Of a DNA stretch of 64,000 nt, positions 19,173-28,529 are shown one piece after another. The stretch is from assembly GCF_036503815.1 (NCBI RefSeq), contig NZ_AP027764.1, positions 3,534,001 to 3,598,000 on the forward strand, given 5' to 3'. The notes under the pieces were generated by a model. That model was given only the letters and a program-made list of their open reading frames with translations. It was not told the origin of the DNA and did not search any database. Each line of letters opens with the position of its first letter. Positions within the stretch are counted from its first letter, which is position 1. The DNA comes from Escherichia coli. GTDB lineage: Bacteria; Pseudomonadota; Gammaproteobacteria; Enterobacterales; Enterobacteriaceae. Position numbers and translations under genes: made by a program.

Positions 19173-20558
19173 TTACTTACGACGCCAGGTGGTCCCTTGC
19201 GGGCCATCTTCCAGCACGATCCCCATCTCGTTAAGACGGTCACGCGCCGCATCTGCCGCCGCCCAGTCTTTCGCTTTACGGGCATCCAGACGCTGTTGAA
19301 TTAAGGCTTCAATCTCAGCCACTTCGCTGTCGTCTGCCTGCGCGCCGCTTTGCAGGAATGCTTCTGGTTCTTGCTCCAGCAGGCCCAGCACGGCAGAAAG
19401 TTTACGCAGATGAGACGCCATTGCGTTCGCCGCTGCCATATCTTCTGCTTTCAGACGGTTAACTTCACGCGCCATATCAAACAGCACGGAATAGGCTTCC
19501 GGGGTGTTGAAATCGTCGTCCATCGCTTCAATAAAGCGCACTTCAAACGCTTCGCCACCGGCAGGAGCAACGGTTTTGTCTGTGCCGCGCAGCGCAGTGT
19601 AGAGACGCTCCAGCGCCGCGCGTGCCTGCTTCAGGTTCTCTTCGCTGTAGTTCAGCTGGCTGCGATAGTGGCCCGACATCAGGAAGTAACGCACGGTTTC
19701 CGCGTCGTAGTATTTCAGCACATCACGCACGGTAAAGAAGTTACCCAGCGATTTGGACATCTTCTCTCGGTCAACCATTACCATCCCCGAGTGCATCCAG
19801 TAGTTCACATACTGACCATCATGGGCACAGGTGGACTGAGCGATTTCGTTTTCGTGGTGTGGGAACATCAGGTCTGAACCACCGCCGTGGATATCAAAGT
19901 GGTTACCCAACTGCTTGCAGTTCATTGCCGAACATTCAATGTGCCAGCCTGGACGGCCCGCGCCCCACGGAGACGGCCAGCTCGGTTCGCCCTCTTTCGA
20001 CATCTTCCACAGAACGAAGTCCATCGGGTTGCGTTTGTCGTCGACCACGTCAACGCGCGCGCCTGCCTGCAGCTGGTCGAGATCCTGACGCGACAGCACG
20101 CCATAGGTCGGATCGGTCGGTACGTCGAACATCACGTCGCCGTTGTCCGCCACATAAGCGTGACCTTTGGCGATCAGTTGTTCAGTGAGTTCAATAATTT
20201 CTGCGATATGGTGCGTCGCGCGCGGCTCCATATCCGGGCGCAGAATGTTCAAAGCATCAAAATCTTTGTGCATTTCGGCGATCATGCGATCCACCAGCGC
20301 CACAAAGCTTTCGCCATTTTCATTGGCGCGTTTGATGATTTTGTCGTCGATATCAGTAATGTTGCGCACATACTTCAGCTTATAGCCGAGGAAACGCAGA
20401 TAGCGCGCAACCACGTCAAAGGCAACAAAGGTACGCCCGTGACCGATATGACAGAGATCGTAAACGGTGATTCCACACACGTACATGCCGACTTCCCCGG
20501 CGTGAATAGGCTTAAATTCCTCTTTTTGGCGTGTCAGAGTATTGAAGATTTTTAGCAT
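19173..20558 (-). CDS. cysS: CysS, cysteinyl-tRNA synthetase
   Basis: A 461-residue class I aminoacyl-tRNA synthetase that charges tRNA-Cys; essential. Visible signatures: the HIGH-type motif in YDLCHIGHGRTF, with the zinc-binding Cys just before it (MYVCGI); the second zinc ligands in WHIECSAM and the HGGGSDLMFPHHENE block; and KMSKSLGN. The C-terminal helical domain (about 330-461) is the anticodon-binding part. Long open frames on the opposite strand (for example 19887-20555) are shadows of its codon bias. It is divergent from ppiB. Confidence 0.97.
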   Translation of the reverse strand: MLKIFNTLTRQKEEFKPIHAGEVGMYVCGITVYDLCHIGHGRTFVAFDVVARYLRFLGYKLKYVRNITDIDDKIIKRANENGESFVALVDRMIAEMHKDFDALNILRPDMEPRATHHIAEIIELTEQLIAKGHAYVADNGDVMFDVPTDPTYGVLSRQDLDQLQAGARVDVVDDKRNPMDFVLWKMSKEGEPSWPSPWGAGRPGWHIECSAMNCKQLGNHFDIHGGGSDLMFPHHENEIAQSTCAHDGQYVNYWMHSGMVMVDREKMSKSLGNFFTVRDVLKYYDAETVRYFLMSGHYRSQLNYSEENLKQARAALERLYTALRGTDKTVAPAGGEAFEVRFIEAMDDDFNTPEAYSVLFDMAREVNRLKAEDMAAANAMASHLRKLSAVLGLLEQEPEAFLQSGAQADDSEVAEIEALIQQRLDARKAKDWAAADAARDRLNEMGIVLEDGPQGTTWRRK

Positions 20559-20731
20559 CGAAGATTCCGTTTAGACATGTGTGGGTAATTGAGTTGCGTA
20601 TAATACCCATATTTCCCGCGCGAATCAGCATACATTGCGTGATGATCCGATCGTGCGGTTATGCTATAACACCACCCTATATATGACCCGAATCGGGTTG
20701 AAGCACCAATCAAACGGAACAGGATGCAAAA

Positions 20732-21226
20732 ATGGTTACTTTCCACACCAATCACGGCGATATTGTCATCAAAACTTTTGACGATAAAGCACCTGAAACA
20801 GTTAAAAACTTCCTGGACTACTGCCGCGAAGGTTTTTACAACAACACCATTTTCCACCGTGTTATCAACGGCTTTATGATTCAGGGCGGCGGTTTTGAGC
20901 CAGGCATGAAGCAAAAAGCCACCAAAGAACCGATCAAAAACGAAGCCAACAACGGTCTGAAAAACACCCGCGGTACGCTGGCAATGGCCCGTACTCAGGC
21001 ACCGCACTCTGCAACTGCACAGTTCTTCATCAACGTGGTTGATAACGACTTCCTGAACTTCTCTGGCGAAAGCCTGCAAGGTTGGGGTTACTGCGTGTTT
21101 GCTGAAGTGGTTGAAGGCATGGACGTGGTAGACAAAATCAAAGGTGTAGCAACCGGTCGTAGCGGTATGCACCAGGACGTGCCTAAAGAAGACGTTATCA
21201 TTGAAAGCGTGACCGTTAGCGAGTAA
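20732..21226 (+). CDS. ppiB: PpiB, cytosolic cyclophilin-type peptidyl-prolyl isomerase B
   Basis: A 164-residue cyclophilin that speeds cis-trans isomerisation at proline bonds. No signal peptide, so cytosolic. The catalytic core is visible: FHRVINGFMIQGGGF (active-site R and F), then MARTQAPHSATAQFFINVVD and the GWGYCVFAEVV strand. A good GGAACAGGATG region precedes ATG 20732. lpxH begins two bases after the stop. Confidence 0.96.
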   Translation: MVTFHTNHGDIVIKTFDDKAPETVKNFLDYCREGFYNNTIFHRVINGFMIQGGGFEPGMKQKATKEPIKNEANNGLKNTRGTLAMARTQAPHSATAQFFINVVDNDFLNFSGESLQGWGYCVFAEVVEGMDVVDKIKGVATGRSGMHQDVPKEDVIIESVTVSE

Positions 21227-21228
21227 TC

Positions 21229-21951
21229 GTGGCGACACTCTTTATTGCAGATCTTCATCTCTGCGTGGAAGAACCGGCGATCACCGCCGGTTTTCTGCGT
21301 TTTTTAGCGGGGGAAGCCCGCAAGGCCGACGCGCTGTATATTCTTGGCGATCTGTTTGAAGCATGGATTGGCGATGACGATCCCAACCCACTCCATCGCC
21401 AGATGGCCGCAGCGATCAAAGCGGTATCCGATTCCGGCGTTCCCTGTTATTTCATTCATGGCAACCGTGATTTTCTGCTCGGCAAACGCTTTGCCCGTGA
21501 AAGTGGCATGACGTTATTGCCGGAAGAAAAAGTGCTCGAACTTTATGGTCGTCGGGTGTTGATTATGCATGGCGACACGCTGTGCACCGATGACATCGGT
21601 TATCAGGCATTTCGCGCCAAAGTCCACAAGCCGTGGCTGCAAACGCTATTCCTCGCCCTGCCGTTGTTTGTGCGCAAACGCATTGCCGCGCGAATGCGAG
21701 CGAACAGCAAAGAAGCCAACAGCAGTAAATCGCTGGCGATCATGGACGTTAACCAAAACGCGGTGGTTAGTGCGATGGAAAAACATCAGATGCAATGGTT
21801 GATTCACGGGCATACCCATCGCCCGGCGATCCATGAACTTATCGCCAATCAGCAACCTGCTTTTCGCGTCGTGCTGGGTGCCTGGCATACGGAAGGTTCA
21901 ATGGTGAAAGTCACGGCGGATGACGTTGAGCTGATTCATTTTCCGTTTTAA
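21229..21951 (+). CDS. lpxH: LpxH, UDP-2,3-diacylglucosamine pyrophosphatase
   Basis: A 240-residue peripheral membrane enzyme of lipid A synthesis that cleaves UDP-2,3-diacylglucosamine to lipid X and UMP. Essential. The calcineurin-like metallophosphoesterase motifs are intact: FIADLHLC (D8, H10), GDLFEAWIGDD, GNRDFLLG, MHGDTL and HGHTHRP, which together form the Mn-binding site. Starts at GTG 21229, two bases after ppiB, and is co-transcribed with it. Confidence 0.96.
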   Translation: MATLFIADLHLCVEEPAITAGFLRFLAGEARKADALYILGDLFEAWIGDDDPNPLHRQMAAAIKAVSDSGVPCYFIHGNRDFLLGKRFARESGMTLLPEEKVLELYGRRVLIMHGDTLCTDDIGYQAFRAKVHKPWLQTLFLALPLFVRKRIAARMRANSKEANSSKSLAIMDVNQNAVVSAMEKHQMQWLIHGHTHRPAIHELIANQQPAFRVVLGAWHTEGSMVKVTADDVELIHFPF

Positions 21952-21980
21952 ATACCCGCAACTTTGCTGATTTCACAGCC

Positions 21981-21996
21981 ACGCAACCGTTTTCCT
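21981..21996. promoter_or_regulatory. PurR operator of purEK
   Basis: ACGCAACCGTTTTCCT closely matches the PurR consensus ACGCAAACGTTTNCNT, with one change in the central palindrome. It lies 72 bases upstream of the purE start, where PurR with hypoxanthine or guanine represses purEK. Confidence 0.85.
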
Positions 21997-22067
21997 TGCT
22001 CTCTTTCCGTGCTATTCTCTGTGCCCTCTAAAGCCGAGAGTTGTGCACCACAGGAGTTTTAAGACGC

Positions 22068-22577
22068 ATGTCTTCCCGCAATAATCCGGCGCGTGTCGCC
22101 ATCGTGATGGGGTCCAAAAGCGACTGGGCTACCATGCAGTTCGCCGCCGAAATCTTCGAAATCCTGAATGTCCCGCACCACGTTGAAGTGGTTTCTGCTC
22201 ACCGCACCCCCGATAAACTGTTCAGCTTCGCCGAAAGTGCCGAAGAGAACGGTTATCAGGTGATTATTGCGGGCGCAGGCGGCGCAGCGCACCTGCCGGG
22301 CATGATTGCCGCCAAAACGCTGGTGCCAGTGCTGGGTGTGCCAGTACAGAGCGCCGCACTGAGCGGTGTCGATAGCCTCTACTCCATCGTACAAATGCCG
22401 CGCGGCATTCCGGTGGGTACGCTGGCGATAGGTAAAGCTGGCGCGGCAAACGCGGCGTTACTGGCAGCACAAATTCTTGCGACTCATGATAAAGAACTGC
22501 ACCAGCGTTTGAATGACTGGCGCAAAGCCCAGACTGATGAAGTGCTGGAAAACCCGGACCCGCGAGGTGCGGCATGA
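22068..22577 (+). CDS. purE: PurE, N5-carboxyaminoimidazole ribonucleotide mutase
   Basis: A 169-residue cytosolic enzyme that converts N5-CAIR to CAIR in de novo purine synthesis; family members form octamers. The class I motif GSKSDW binds phosphate, SAHRTPDKL carries the catalytic histidine, and the IIAGAGGAAHLPGM and GVPVQS loops complete the site. ATG 22068 is used; a start at 22041 has no support. The CAGGAG just upstream is a good ribosome site. The stop overlaps the purK start by 4 bases (ATGA). Regulated by the PurR operator upstream. Confidence 0.97.
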   Translation: MSSRNNPARVAIVMGSKSDWATMQFAAEIFEILNVPHHVEVVSAHRTPDKLFSFAESAEENGYQVIIAGAGGAAHLPGMIAAKTLVPVLGVPVQSAALSGVDSLYSIVQMPRGIPVGTLAIGKAGAANAALLAAQILATHDKELHQRLNDWRKAQTDEVLENPDPRGAA

Positions 22578-23641
22578 AACAGGTTTGCGTCCTCGGTAAC
22601 GGGCAGTTAGGCCGTATGTTGCGCCAGGCAGGCGAACCGTTAGGCATTGCTGTCTGGCCGGTCGGGCTGGACGCTGAACCGGCAGCGGTGCCCTTTCAAC
22701 AAAGCGTGATTACCGCTGAGATCGAACGCTGGCCGGAAACCGCATTAACGCGCGAGCTGGCACGCCATCCGGCCTTTGTGAACCGCGATGTGTTCCCGAT
22801 TATTGCCGACCGTCTGACTCAGAAGCAGCTTTTCGACAAGCTTCACCTGCCGACTGCACCGTGGCAGTTACTTGCCGATCGCAGTGAGTGGCCTGCGGTG
22901 TTTGATCGTTTAGGTGAACTGGCGATTGTTAAGCGTCGCACTGGTGGCTATGACGGTCGCGGTCAATGGCGTTTACGCGCCGATGAAACCGCACAGTTAC
23001 CGGCTGAATGCTACGGCGAATGTATTGTCGAGCAGGGCATTAACTTCACTGGTGAAGTATCGCTGGTTGGCGCGCGCGGCTTTGATGGCAGCACTGTGTT
23101 TTATCCGCTGACGCATAACCTGCATCAGGATGGTATTTTGCGCACCAGCGTCGCTTTCCCGCAGGCCAACGCACAGCAGCAGGCGCAGGCCGAAGAGATG
23201 CTGTCGGCGATTATGCAGGATCTGGGCTATGTGGGCGTGATGGCGATGGAGTGTTTTATCACTCCGCAAGGTCTGCTGATCAACGAACTGGCTCCGCGTG
23301 TGCATAACAGCGGTCACTGGACACAAAACGGTGCCAGCATCAGCCAGTTTGAGCTGCATCTGCGGGCGATTACCGATCTGCCGTTACCGCAACCGGTAGT
23401 GAATAGTCCGTCGGTGATGATCAACCTGATTGGTAGCGATGTGAATTATGACTGGCTGAAACTGCCGCTGGTGCATCTGCACTGGTACGACAAAGAAGTG
23501 CGTCCGGGCCGTAAAGTGGGGCATCTGAATTTGACCGACAGCGACACATCGCGTCTGACCGCGACGCTGGAAGCATTAATCCCGCTGCTGCCGCCGGAGT
23601 ATGCCAGTGGCGTGATTTGGGCGCAGAGTAAGTTCAGTTAA
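22574..23641 (+). CDS. purK: PurK, N5-carboxyaminoimidazole ribonucleotide synthase
   Basis: A 355-residue ATP-grasp enzyme that makes N5-CAIR from AIR, bicarbonate and ATP and passes it to PurE. N-terminal nucleotide motif GNGQLGRMLRQAGEPLGI, ATP-grasp lysine and glycine loop KRRTGGYDGRGQW, and the metal and ATP site INELAPRVHNSGHWT are all present. Translationally coupled to purE by the ATGA overlap. A BIME follows the stop. Confidence 0.97.
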   Translation: MKQVCVLGNGQLGRMLRQAGEPLGIAVWPVGLDAEPAAVPFQQSVITAEIERWPETALTRELARHPAFVNRDVFPIIADRLTQKQLFDKLHLPTAPWQLLADRSEWPAVFDRLGELAIVKRRTGGYDGRGQWRLRADETAQLPAECYGECIVEQGINFTGEVSLVGARGFDGSTVFYPLTHNLHQDGILRTSVAFPQANAQQQAQAEEMLSAIMQDLGYVGVMAMECFITPQGLLINELAPRVHNSGHWTQNGASISQFELHLRAITDLPLPQPVVNSPSVMINLIGSDVNYDWLKLPLVHLHWYDKEVRPGRKVGHLNLTDSDTSRLTATLEALIPLLPPEYASGVIWAQSKFS

Positions 23642-23659
23642 CCTGGTACTCATATTCCT

Positions 23660-23857
23660 GCCGGATGCGGCGTGAACGCCTTATCCGGCCTACTAATCCG
23701 GTACCCATTGTAGGCCTGATAAGACGCGTCAAGCGTCGCATCAGGCATGGTGCGCCGATTACCGGATGCGGCGTGAACGCCTTATCCGACTACCAATCCG
23801 GTACCCATTGTAGGCCTGATAAGACGCGTCAAGCGTCGCATCAGGCATGGTGCGCCA
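23660..23857. repeat. BIME: two tandem ~100-base REP pairs after purK
   Basis: Two near-identical copies (23661-23756 and 23762-23856). Each has a REP (CCGGATGCGGCGTGAACGCC...), a spacer with GGTACCCATTGTAGGCC, and an inverted REP (CTGATAAGACGCGTCAAGCG...). Copy 2 has one base fewer near the REP end. The repeat fills the gap between convergent purK and ybcF, and may stabilise 3' ends or bind gyrase or IHF. Confidence 0.92.
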
Positions 23858-23874
23858 TATGCTGGATGCTCCCA

Positions 23875-24771
23875 TCACGACAGCGAAATACAGGTCCCCG
23901 CTTCGCCCGCCAGCGTCTCTTCAATCCGCGATAACGCCCCAATCCACGCAGGCTTACCACGGCTTCTGACATAGCCACTCACCGCCGTTACCTTCGGCCC
24001 CATCGCCCCATCGGCTTTGGCAAATGGCGCTAACTCATCCGGTGTGGCATGGCGAATAGCGCGTTGCTGCGGCGTTCCCCAGTTTTCATAAACCGCGTCA
24101 GCATCGGTGAGGATCACCAGTCCATCGGCATTAATCTGCTCGGCAAGCAACGCAGCGGCGAGATCTTTATCAATCACCGCTTCACTCCCTGCTCCGTCAT
24201 CCGTCACCGGAACACCGCCGCCGCCACTGCAAATCACCACATGCCCCTCTTTGAGCAACAACTCGATGGCTTCGCTGTCGAGAATTTTACGAGGCTGGGG
24301 AGATGCCACCACCCGGCGTAAATATTTACCATCACGTTTCATCTGCCAGCCATAAGCCGCTTCCAGTGCCTCTTGTTCTTCTGGCTGATAAACCGGACCG
24401 ATAAACTTCTCTGGCTGCAAAAACGCCGGATCATCAGGCGAAACTTCAATGCGCGTCAGCACCGTCGTGACAGGCGGCATCTGCGGCTGTGCGCTCAAGC
24501 TCTGCGCCAGCATATAGCCAATCATCCCCTGACTTTCCGCCACCAGCACATCCAGTGGATACGGTTCGACCTCTTTCCACGCCAGATTTTGTAACGCCAA
24601 CAACCCCACCTGCGGCCCGTTGCCGTGAACAATCGCCAGTCGATAAGCACGCGCCAGGCGCGCCAGCGCGGGAACAGCACTGGCAATATTGCGATATTGA
24701 TTTTCTGCCGTCAGCGCTTCGCCGCGCTGGAGTAAGGCGTTGCCCCCAAGAGCCACAACCAGTGTTTTCAT
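23875..24771 (-). CDS. ybcF: YbcF (AllK), catabolic carbamate kinase
   Basis: A 298-residue amino-acid-kinase-fold enzyme that takes carbamoyl phosphate plus ADP to ATP and carbamate. Signatures: ALGGNALLQRGE at the N-terminus, HGNGPQVGLL, CSGGGGVPV for the nucleotide and acidic loop, DKDLAAALLAEQ and LTDADAVYENWGTPQQ. It is the last gene of the fdrA-ylbE-ylbF-ybcF set and would draw ATP from the carbamoyl phosphate released by oxamate carbamoyltransferase, closing anaerobic allantoin use. Overlaps the ylbF end by 4 bases. Confidence 0.92.
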   Translation of the reverse strand: MKTLVVALGGNALLQRGEALTAENQYRNIASAVPALARLARAYRLAIVHGNGPQVGLLALQNLAWKEVEPYPLDVLVAESQGMIGYMLAQSLSAQPQMPPVTTVLTRIEVSPDDPAFLQPEKFIGPVYQPEEQEALEAAYGWQMKRDGKYLRRVVASPQPRKILDSEAIELLLKEGHVVICSGGGGVPVTDDGAGSEAVIDKDLAAALLAEQINADGLVILTDADAVYENWGTPQQRAIRHATPDELAPFAKADGAMGPKVTAVSGYVRSRGKPAWIGALSRIEETLAGEAGTCISLS

Positions 24772-25583
24772 GGTGTTCCTTGTAATAATTGTTGACCAAG
24801 CCAGAACCCCAGCAGCGTATCTGCCCCTGACGTATGCCCCAGCACCAGCAGCGAATCAATCGCAACAGCGGTACGTTTCGGGCAACTCAGAGCATGAACA
24901 AAGTGCAGGAGTGGCGAGGCGAAATATCCTTGCGCGGCATAACGTAAATAATTAACGCTCACCGCTGTGGTAACGAGTTGAAGATTGTCGGAACAGGCAA
25001 AAAACGGGCGACCGGAGCGCGCATCTAAAGCGCCATAATACCAGGCTGCCAGCAGCATTCCCGTTAGCGTGTCATCATGACTCGGCGTTAATCCCGGCCC
25101 TTTACCCAGCCAGTGCCGCCAGTCGGTCTTAACGCCATTGAGCGCGGCCTGAAAACAGTGACGAAACTGGCGTAATTCAGCAGGCAGCGGATCGCCTGCC
25201 GCCAACGCCAGCGGCCCGAAAAGCCCGGTTTCCTCCGCGCGTTGCATCCATGCCGCTGCAAGCGGTTGAGGATGCGCAGGCGGCGTAATACGCAGCAAAC
25301 AATAACGCTGTGGCTGTTTAACCGTGAAACGCCCGAGGCGAATCCCTTGAGCCATAACCTGTGGTCGTTCATTGCCGCATAATCCACCGCATAACGCATC
25401 GAATTGTGCGCGGCGAAGCACCCATCCTCCGGGACCGAAACCACTTCCCTGACGATGTAGCGTTAACAGTTCGCCACTTTCCGTCAGCAGATTAATCGCC
25501 CGCCGCCACACGCCCGCTAACCGCCAGGACTGGCGATAATTCGGTGCACTACGGCTGGCAAGCAGAGGATGGATGATCGTCAT
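24768..25583 (-). CDS. ylbF: YlbF (AllH), oxamate carbamoyltransferase subunit
   Basis: A 271-residue DUF2877 protein. ATG 25583 (MTIIHPLLASRS) is used; the frame is open further upstream to 25676 but that part overlaps ylbE. Motifs include GPGGWVLRRAQFDALCGGL and the strongly conserved KGPGLTPSHDDTLTGMLLA. Recent work on the family assigns FdrA, YlbE and YlbF together as the oxamate (oxamic) carbamoyltransferase of allantoin catabolism, AllFGH. The catalytic share of this subunit is not visible from sequence. It is 10 bases after ylbE and overlaps ybcF. Confidence 0.88.
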   Translation of the reverse strand: MTIIHPLLASRSAPNYRQSWRLAGVWRRAINLLTESGELLTLHRQGSGFGPGGWVLRRAQFDALCGGLCGNERPQVMAQGIRLGRFTVKQPQRYCLLRITPPAHPQPLAAAWMQRAEETGLFGPLALAAGDPLPAELRQFRHCFQAALNGVKTDWRHWLGKGPGLTPSHDDTLTGMLLAAWYYGALDARSGRPFFACSDNLQLVTTAVSVNYLRYAAQGYFASPLLHFVHALSCPKRTAVAIDSLLVLGHTSGADTLLGFWLGQQLLQGTP

Positions 25584-25593
25584 TGTGCGTTCC

Positions 25594-26852
25594 TCAACCA
25601 ATCCCCATGCTTTCAGCCAGTGCTTCCAGCGCCTGTTCAAAGCACGCCAGCGGTGCCCGCACAGTGCCTGCACCAATCTGCCCGATCCCCGCCTCTTTAT
25701 GGGCGATACCCGTATTGATGAGTGGTGTAATGCCGGTTTCTACCACGCGACGAATATCCAGCCCCAGACACGCGCCCTGGAAATCCCAGCCAGGGATCTG
25801 CAACTGCATATTGCGCTCAAGGAAGATTTCTGCCATCTCTTCAGATACAGCTCTGGCTGCTTCCATACCACCTGCACCGACAAAGCGTGTTACGCCAGGG
25901 GCGGCGATCATTGCCGCACCACCGATACCAAAGGTTTCGGTAATCGCGCTATCGCCCATATCCGGGTTCGCCTGCTCCTGCGAGAAGCCGGTGAAAAACA
26001 GACCTTGCGGAGTGTTAACTGGCGCAGTAAACCAGCGCTCGCCCAGCCCACTTACCCGAATCCCGAACATATTGCCGTTGCGGGTCATAGCCGTGACGAT
26101 GCTGCCCGCGCGGATCATCGCGCCTGCATCCATCGCCGCCTTGCAATAGGCCATCGCGAGGTTGAGGAAGAACTGATCGGTCACGCTGAGGAAATCCATC
26201 ACTTCCGCAATGTGCTGTTTATCATGATCGAGGCGAGCAATTTGTGGGGCCAGCGCACGCATTAACAGTGCTGAGGAAGCAATATTGCGCTGATGGAATT
26301 CATCGCCCATCGTAATGCCCTGCGCCATCATCGCGGTGAGATCGATACCGCGCTCCATGCCCCCAGCGCCGCGCTTAATACCGGCATTAACACATCACGC
26401 ATCCAGCGATGGCGAGTCAGGACATCTTCGCCGTAAGCGCCAAAACGCATCACTTTACCGATACCTTCATTGAGGTTGCAGTACGCCCGGTTACCGTCGG
26501 TCACGTTCTCGACCACCAGCATCGGCATACTGGCAGAAGTAATTCCGCCCATTGGCCCGACGGCATTCACATGGTGACAAGGAATGAAGTTCACTTCCCC
26601 CTGCTCCAGCATCGCCAGTGCCTGCGCTTCATCTTTCGCCCAGCCTTCAAACAGACACGCACCCACGCACGCCCCTTTCATGGGGCCGGTCATCTCCTGC
26701 CAGCGCATCGGCGGCCCGGCGTGAAGCAGTGTTTTACCCTGATTTAATTCATTAATGAGTGAAGACGCCGGTTGCACATCCAGCCAGTGTGGACGAGCGC
26801 GACGAATTTGTTCGATAACCGCAGCATTGGCTTGCGCCACTGATGTAAACAT
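25594..26852 (-). pseudogene. ylbE: ylbE (allG), split by a one-base frameshift
   Basis: A DUF1116 protein, intact length about 419 residues, subunit of oxamate carbamoyltransferase. The first part (ATG 26852, MFTSVAQANAAVIEQIRRAR) runs to about 26360 and then reads out of frame to a stop at 26328. The second part (MERGIDLTAMMAQGITMGDE) continues in another frame to 25594. One more G in the G5 run at 26360-26364 gives ...SAALGGMERGIDL and a single open frame. K-12 MG1655 is also annotated with a broken ylbE, so this may be a shared lesion or a variable tract rather than a sequencing error. If fixed, the strain should lack oxamate carbamoyltransferase. Confidence 0.9.
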
Positions 26853-26861
26853 GGGAACCCC

Positions 26862-28529
26862 TTATTGCAAACATTCTAATAAACGAGCCAGTTTTTTATT
26901 GCCGCCAGCGACTGGTGACCATTGGTAATGCACAACCGGTTTGCTGGCGCTTTGTAGTTCCAGCGCAAAGCTGCGTAATCCGATGTTAATCACGGCGACG
27001 TTTTCCAGTAATGACGGTGTGTGTGGCTGTGTGGCAGGCGAGAGCGGATGAATTAACGCCGCCGCCAGCAAGGTGGCTTCCGGCAGCGAACTCACTACCG
27101 CGATCCCTGCATCTTCCAGCGTGGCGATTTGCTGCGAGCGGCATTGCGGGTCACGTTCAGTGCCTGTCACTGTGGCAATGGCATACAGTGGTTGATTGTC
27201 TGAACGCGCGGCACAGGCTTTTTGCCAGGCGCTTACCAGCGAGGCTGCAGGATCGGTGGTCGCACCGAAGCCAATCACCACATCAAGCAGCAATACGCGC
27301 ACTTGCGGTTTAGCGCCGAGATCGGCAATTAACTGGTTGCGTAAGGTTGGGTCAATCATCGGATGGGGACGCCCGACGGTGTAGAAATCATCGCCGAGGT
27401 CAATGATCTGGTGACCATCGGCGTCGAGCATCATGCCGTGATGATGGGTATCGTCGGCTACCACGCCAAGGTGCGCGGCGAGTAATCCCGCCGCTTCGGC
27501 GGCTAACGTACCGCCGGTATACAGGCCGCAAATAAATCCACTGCTGGCAGACGCTATCGCGTTACGTCGCGCCGTAACGCGTGAAAGCAGGCAAGCCAGG
27601 CGTGCAGCCTCATCCAGCGAGGAGGCAAACCAGACATTCTCGTCGCGGGCCACCGCCGGGATATAACCTAAAAACAGCGCCACCGTTGGTTTGCCGGTTG
27701 CTTTCATGGCATTAACAATTTTCAGACGCACAGCTTCGGCAGGCGGTTTTGAAACAAACGCCAGCACTTCGCTTTTCTCATCTACACTGAGCATTTCCAG
27801 CGCCGTTAGCGCACTGATGCCGCCCACGTCACGGCTGAGGTCGCGCCCGCCAAGACCAATCGCGTGAGTAATTCCCTCACCTGCCAGTGCAATCTGTGAG
27901 CACAGCTCCTGAATCCCGGTACCGGAAGCGCCAATGACGCCAATGTTGCCTTCCGGCATCACGTTAGCAAAAGCCAGCGGCGTGGCGGCAATCATCGACG
28001 TACCGCAGTCCGGCCCCATCACCAGCAAGCCTTTTTCCCGTGCGCGGGTTTTAAGTTGGATTTCATCTTCCAGCGTGACGTTATCGGAGAACATCATCAC
28101 GTTGAGGTTGCGATCCAGCGCCTGGTTCGCCAATTCCGCCGCATACTCGCCAGCCACTGAAATCAGCGCCAGATTGGCATTGGGTAATTTCTGACAGGCA
28201 CTGTCCCAGCGACGCACCAGCGTCAACGCCTGGCTGCTGCCCGTTCCCTGCGCCAGTTGCTTTAGCGCCTCTTCAAGCTGCTGCATAATCGCCTGCGCGA
28301 TCCCCGCATCCGCCGCTTCGCTACGAATTGCCACGCAAATATCGTTCGGCGTGGCGTTATTAAAATCGTCATGCCAGAAACCTGTGGTATCTAATAACGC
28401 TTTATTGGCGGGCGTACCCATCATTACGGAAACATCATCAACATTTTCTGATTCGCTGAGTTTTCGTGAAATAATCATTAAACTGACTGAATCCTGAAAA
28501 CACCCTTTTTTAATAAAGGCGTGGATCAT
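26862..28529 (-). CDS. fdrA: FdrA (AllF), acyl-CoA-synthetase-like subunit of oxamate carbamoyltransferase
   Basis: A 555-residue protein resembling the succinyl-CoA synthetase alpha chain. A CoA-binding-like Rossmann region (MPEGNIGVIGASGTGIQELC and AIGLGGRDLS) and a ligase-like second half (VALFLGY, GFICGLYTGGTLAAEAAGLL and LLLDVVIGFGATTDPA) are visible. Early literature linked FdrA to suppression of ftsH alleles; later work places it with YlbE and YlbF as oxamate carbamoyltransferase. First gene of the minus-strand fdrA-ylbEF-ybcF operon, divergent from allD. Confidence 0.92.
   Translation of the reverse strand: MIHAFIKKGCFQDSVSLMIISRKLSESENVDDVSVMMGTPANKALLDTTGFWHDDFNNATPNDICVAIRSEAADAGIAQAIMQQLEEALKQLAQGTGSSQALTLVRRWDSACQKLPNANLALISVAGEYAAELANQALDRNLNVMMFSDNVTLEDEIQLKTRAREKGLLVMGPDCGTSMIAATPLAFANVMPEGNIGVIGASGTGIQELCSQIALAGEGITHAIGLGGRDLSRDVGGISALTALEMLSVDEKSEVLAFVSKPPAEAVRLKIVNAMKATGKPTVALFLGYIPAVARDENVWFASSLDEAARLACLLSRVTARRNAIASASSGFICGLYTGGTLAAEAAGLLAAHLGVVADDTHHHGMMLDADGHQIIDLGDDFYTVGRPHPMIDPTLRNQLIADLGAKPQVRVLLLDVVIGFGATTDPAASLVSAWQKACAARSDNQPLYAIATVTGTERDPQCRSQQIATLEDAGIAVVSSLPEATLLAAALIHPLSPATQPHTPSLLENVAVINIGLRSFALELQSASKPVVHYQWSPVAGGNKKLARLLECLQ

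Noticed and set aside
19887..20555. A 222-codon open frame on plus, opposite cysS
   Set aside because: It is fully antisense to cysS, which has complete catalytic motifs. The frame is open because of cysS codon bias, and there is no ribosome site.
23660..23857. Tandem repeat as a possible CRISPR array
   Set aside because: Only two units, each internally palindromic with REP sequence, and the 'spacers' are identical. It is a BIME, and no cas gene is near.
25573..26265. Two long plus-strand frames opposite ylbE and ylbF
   Set aside because: Both are shadows of GC-rich minus-strand genes in two frames at once, with compositions rich in R, P and H.
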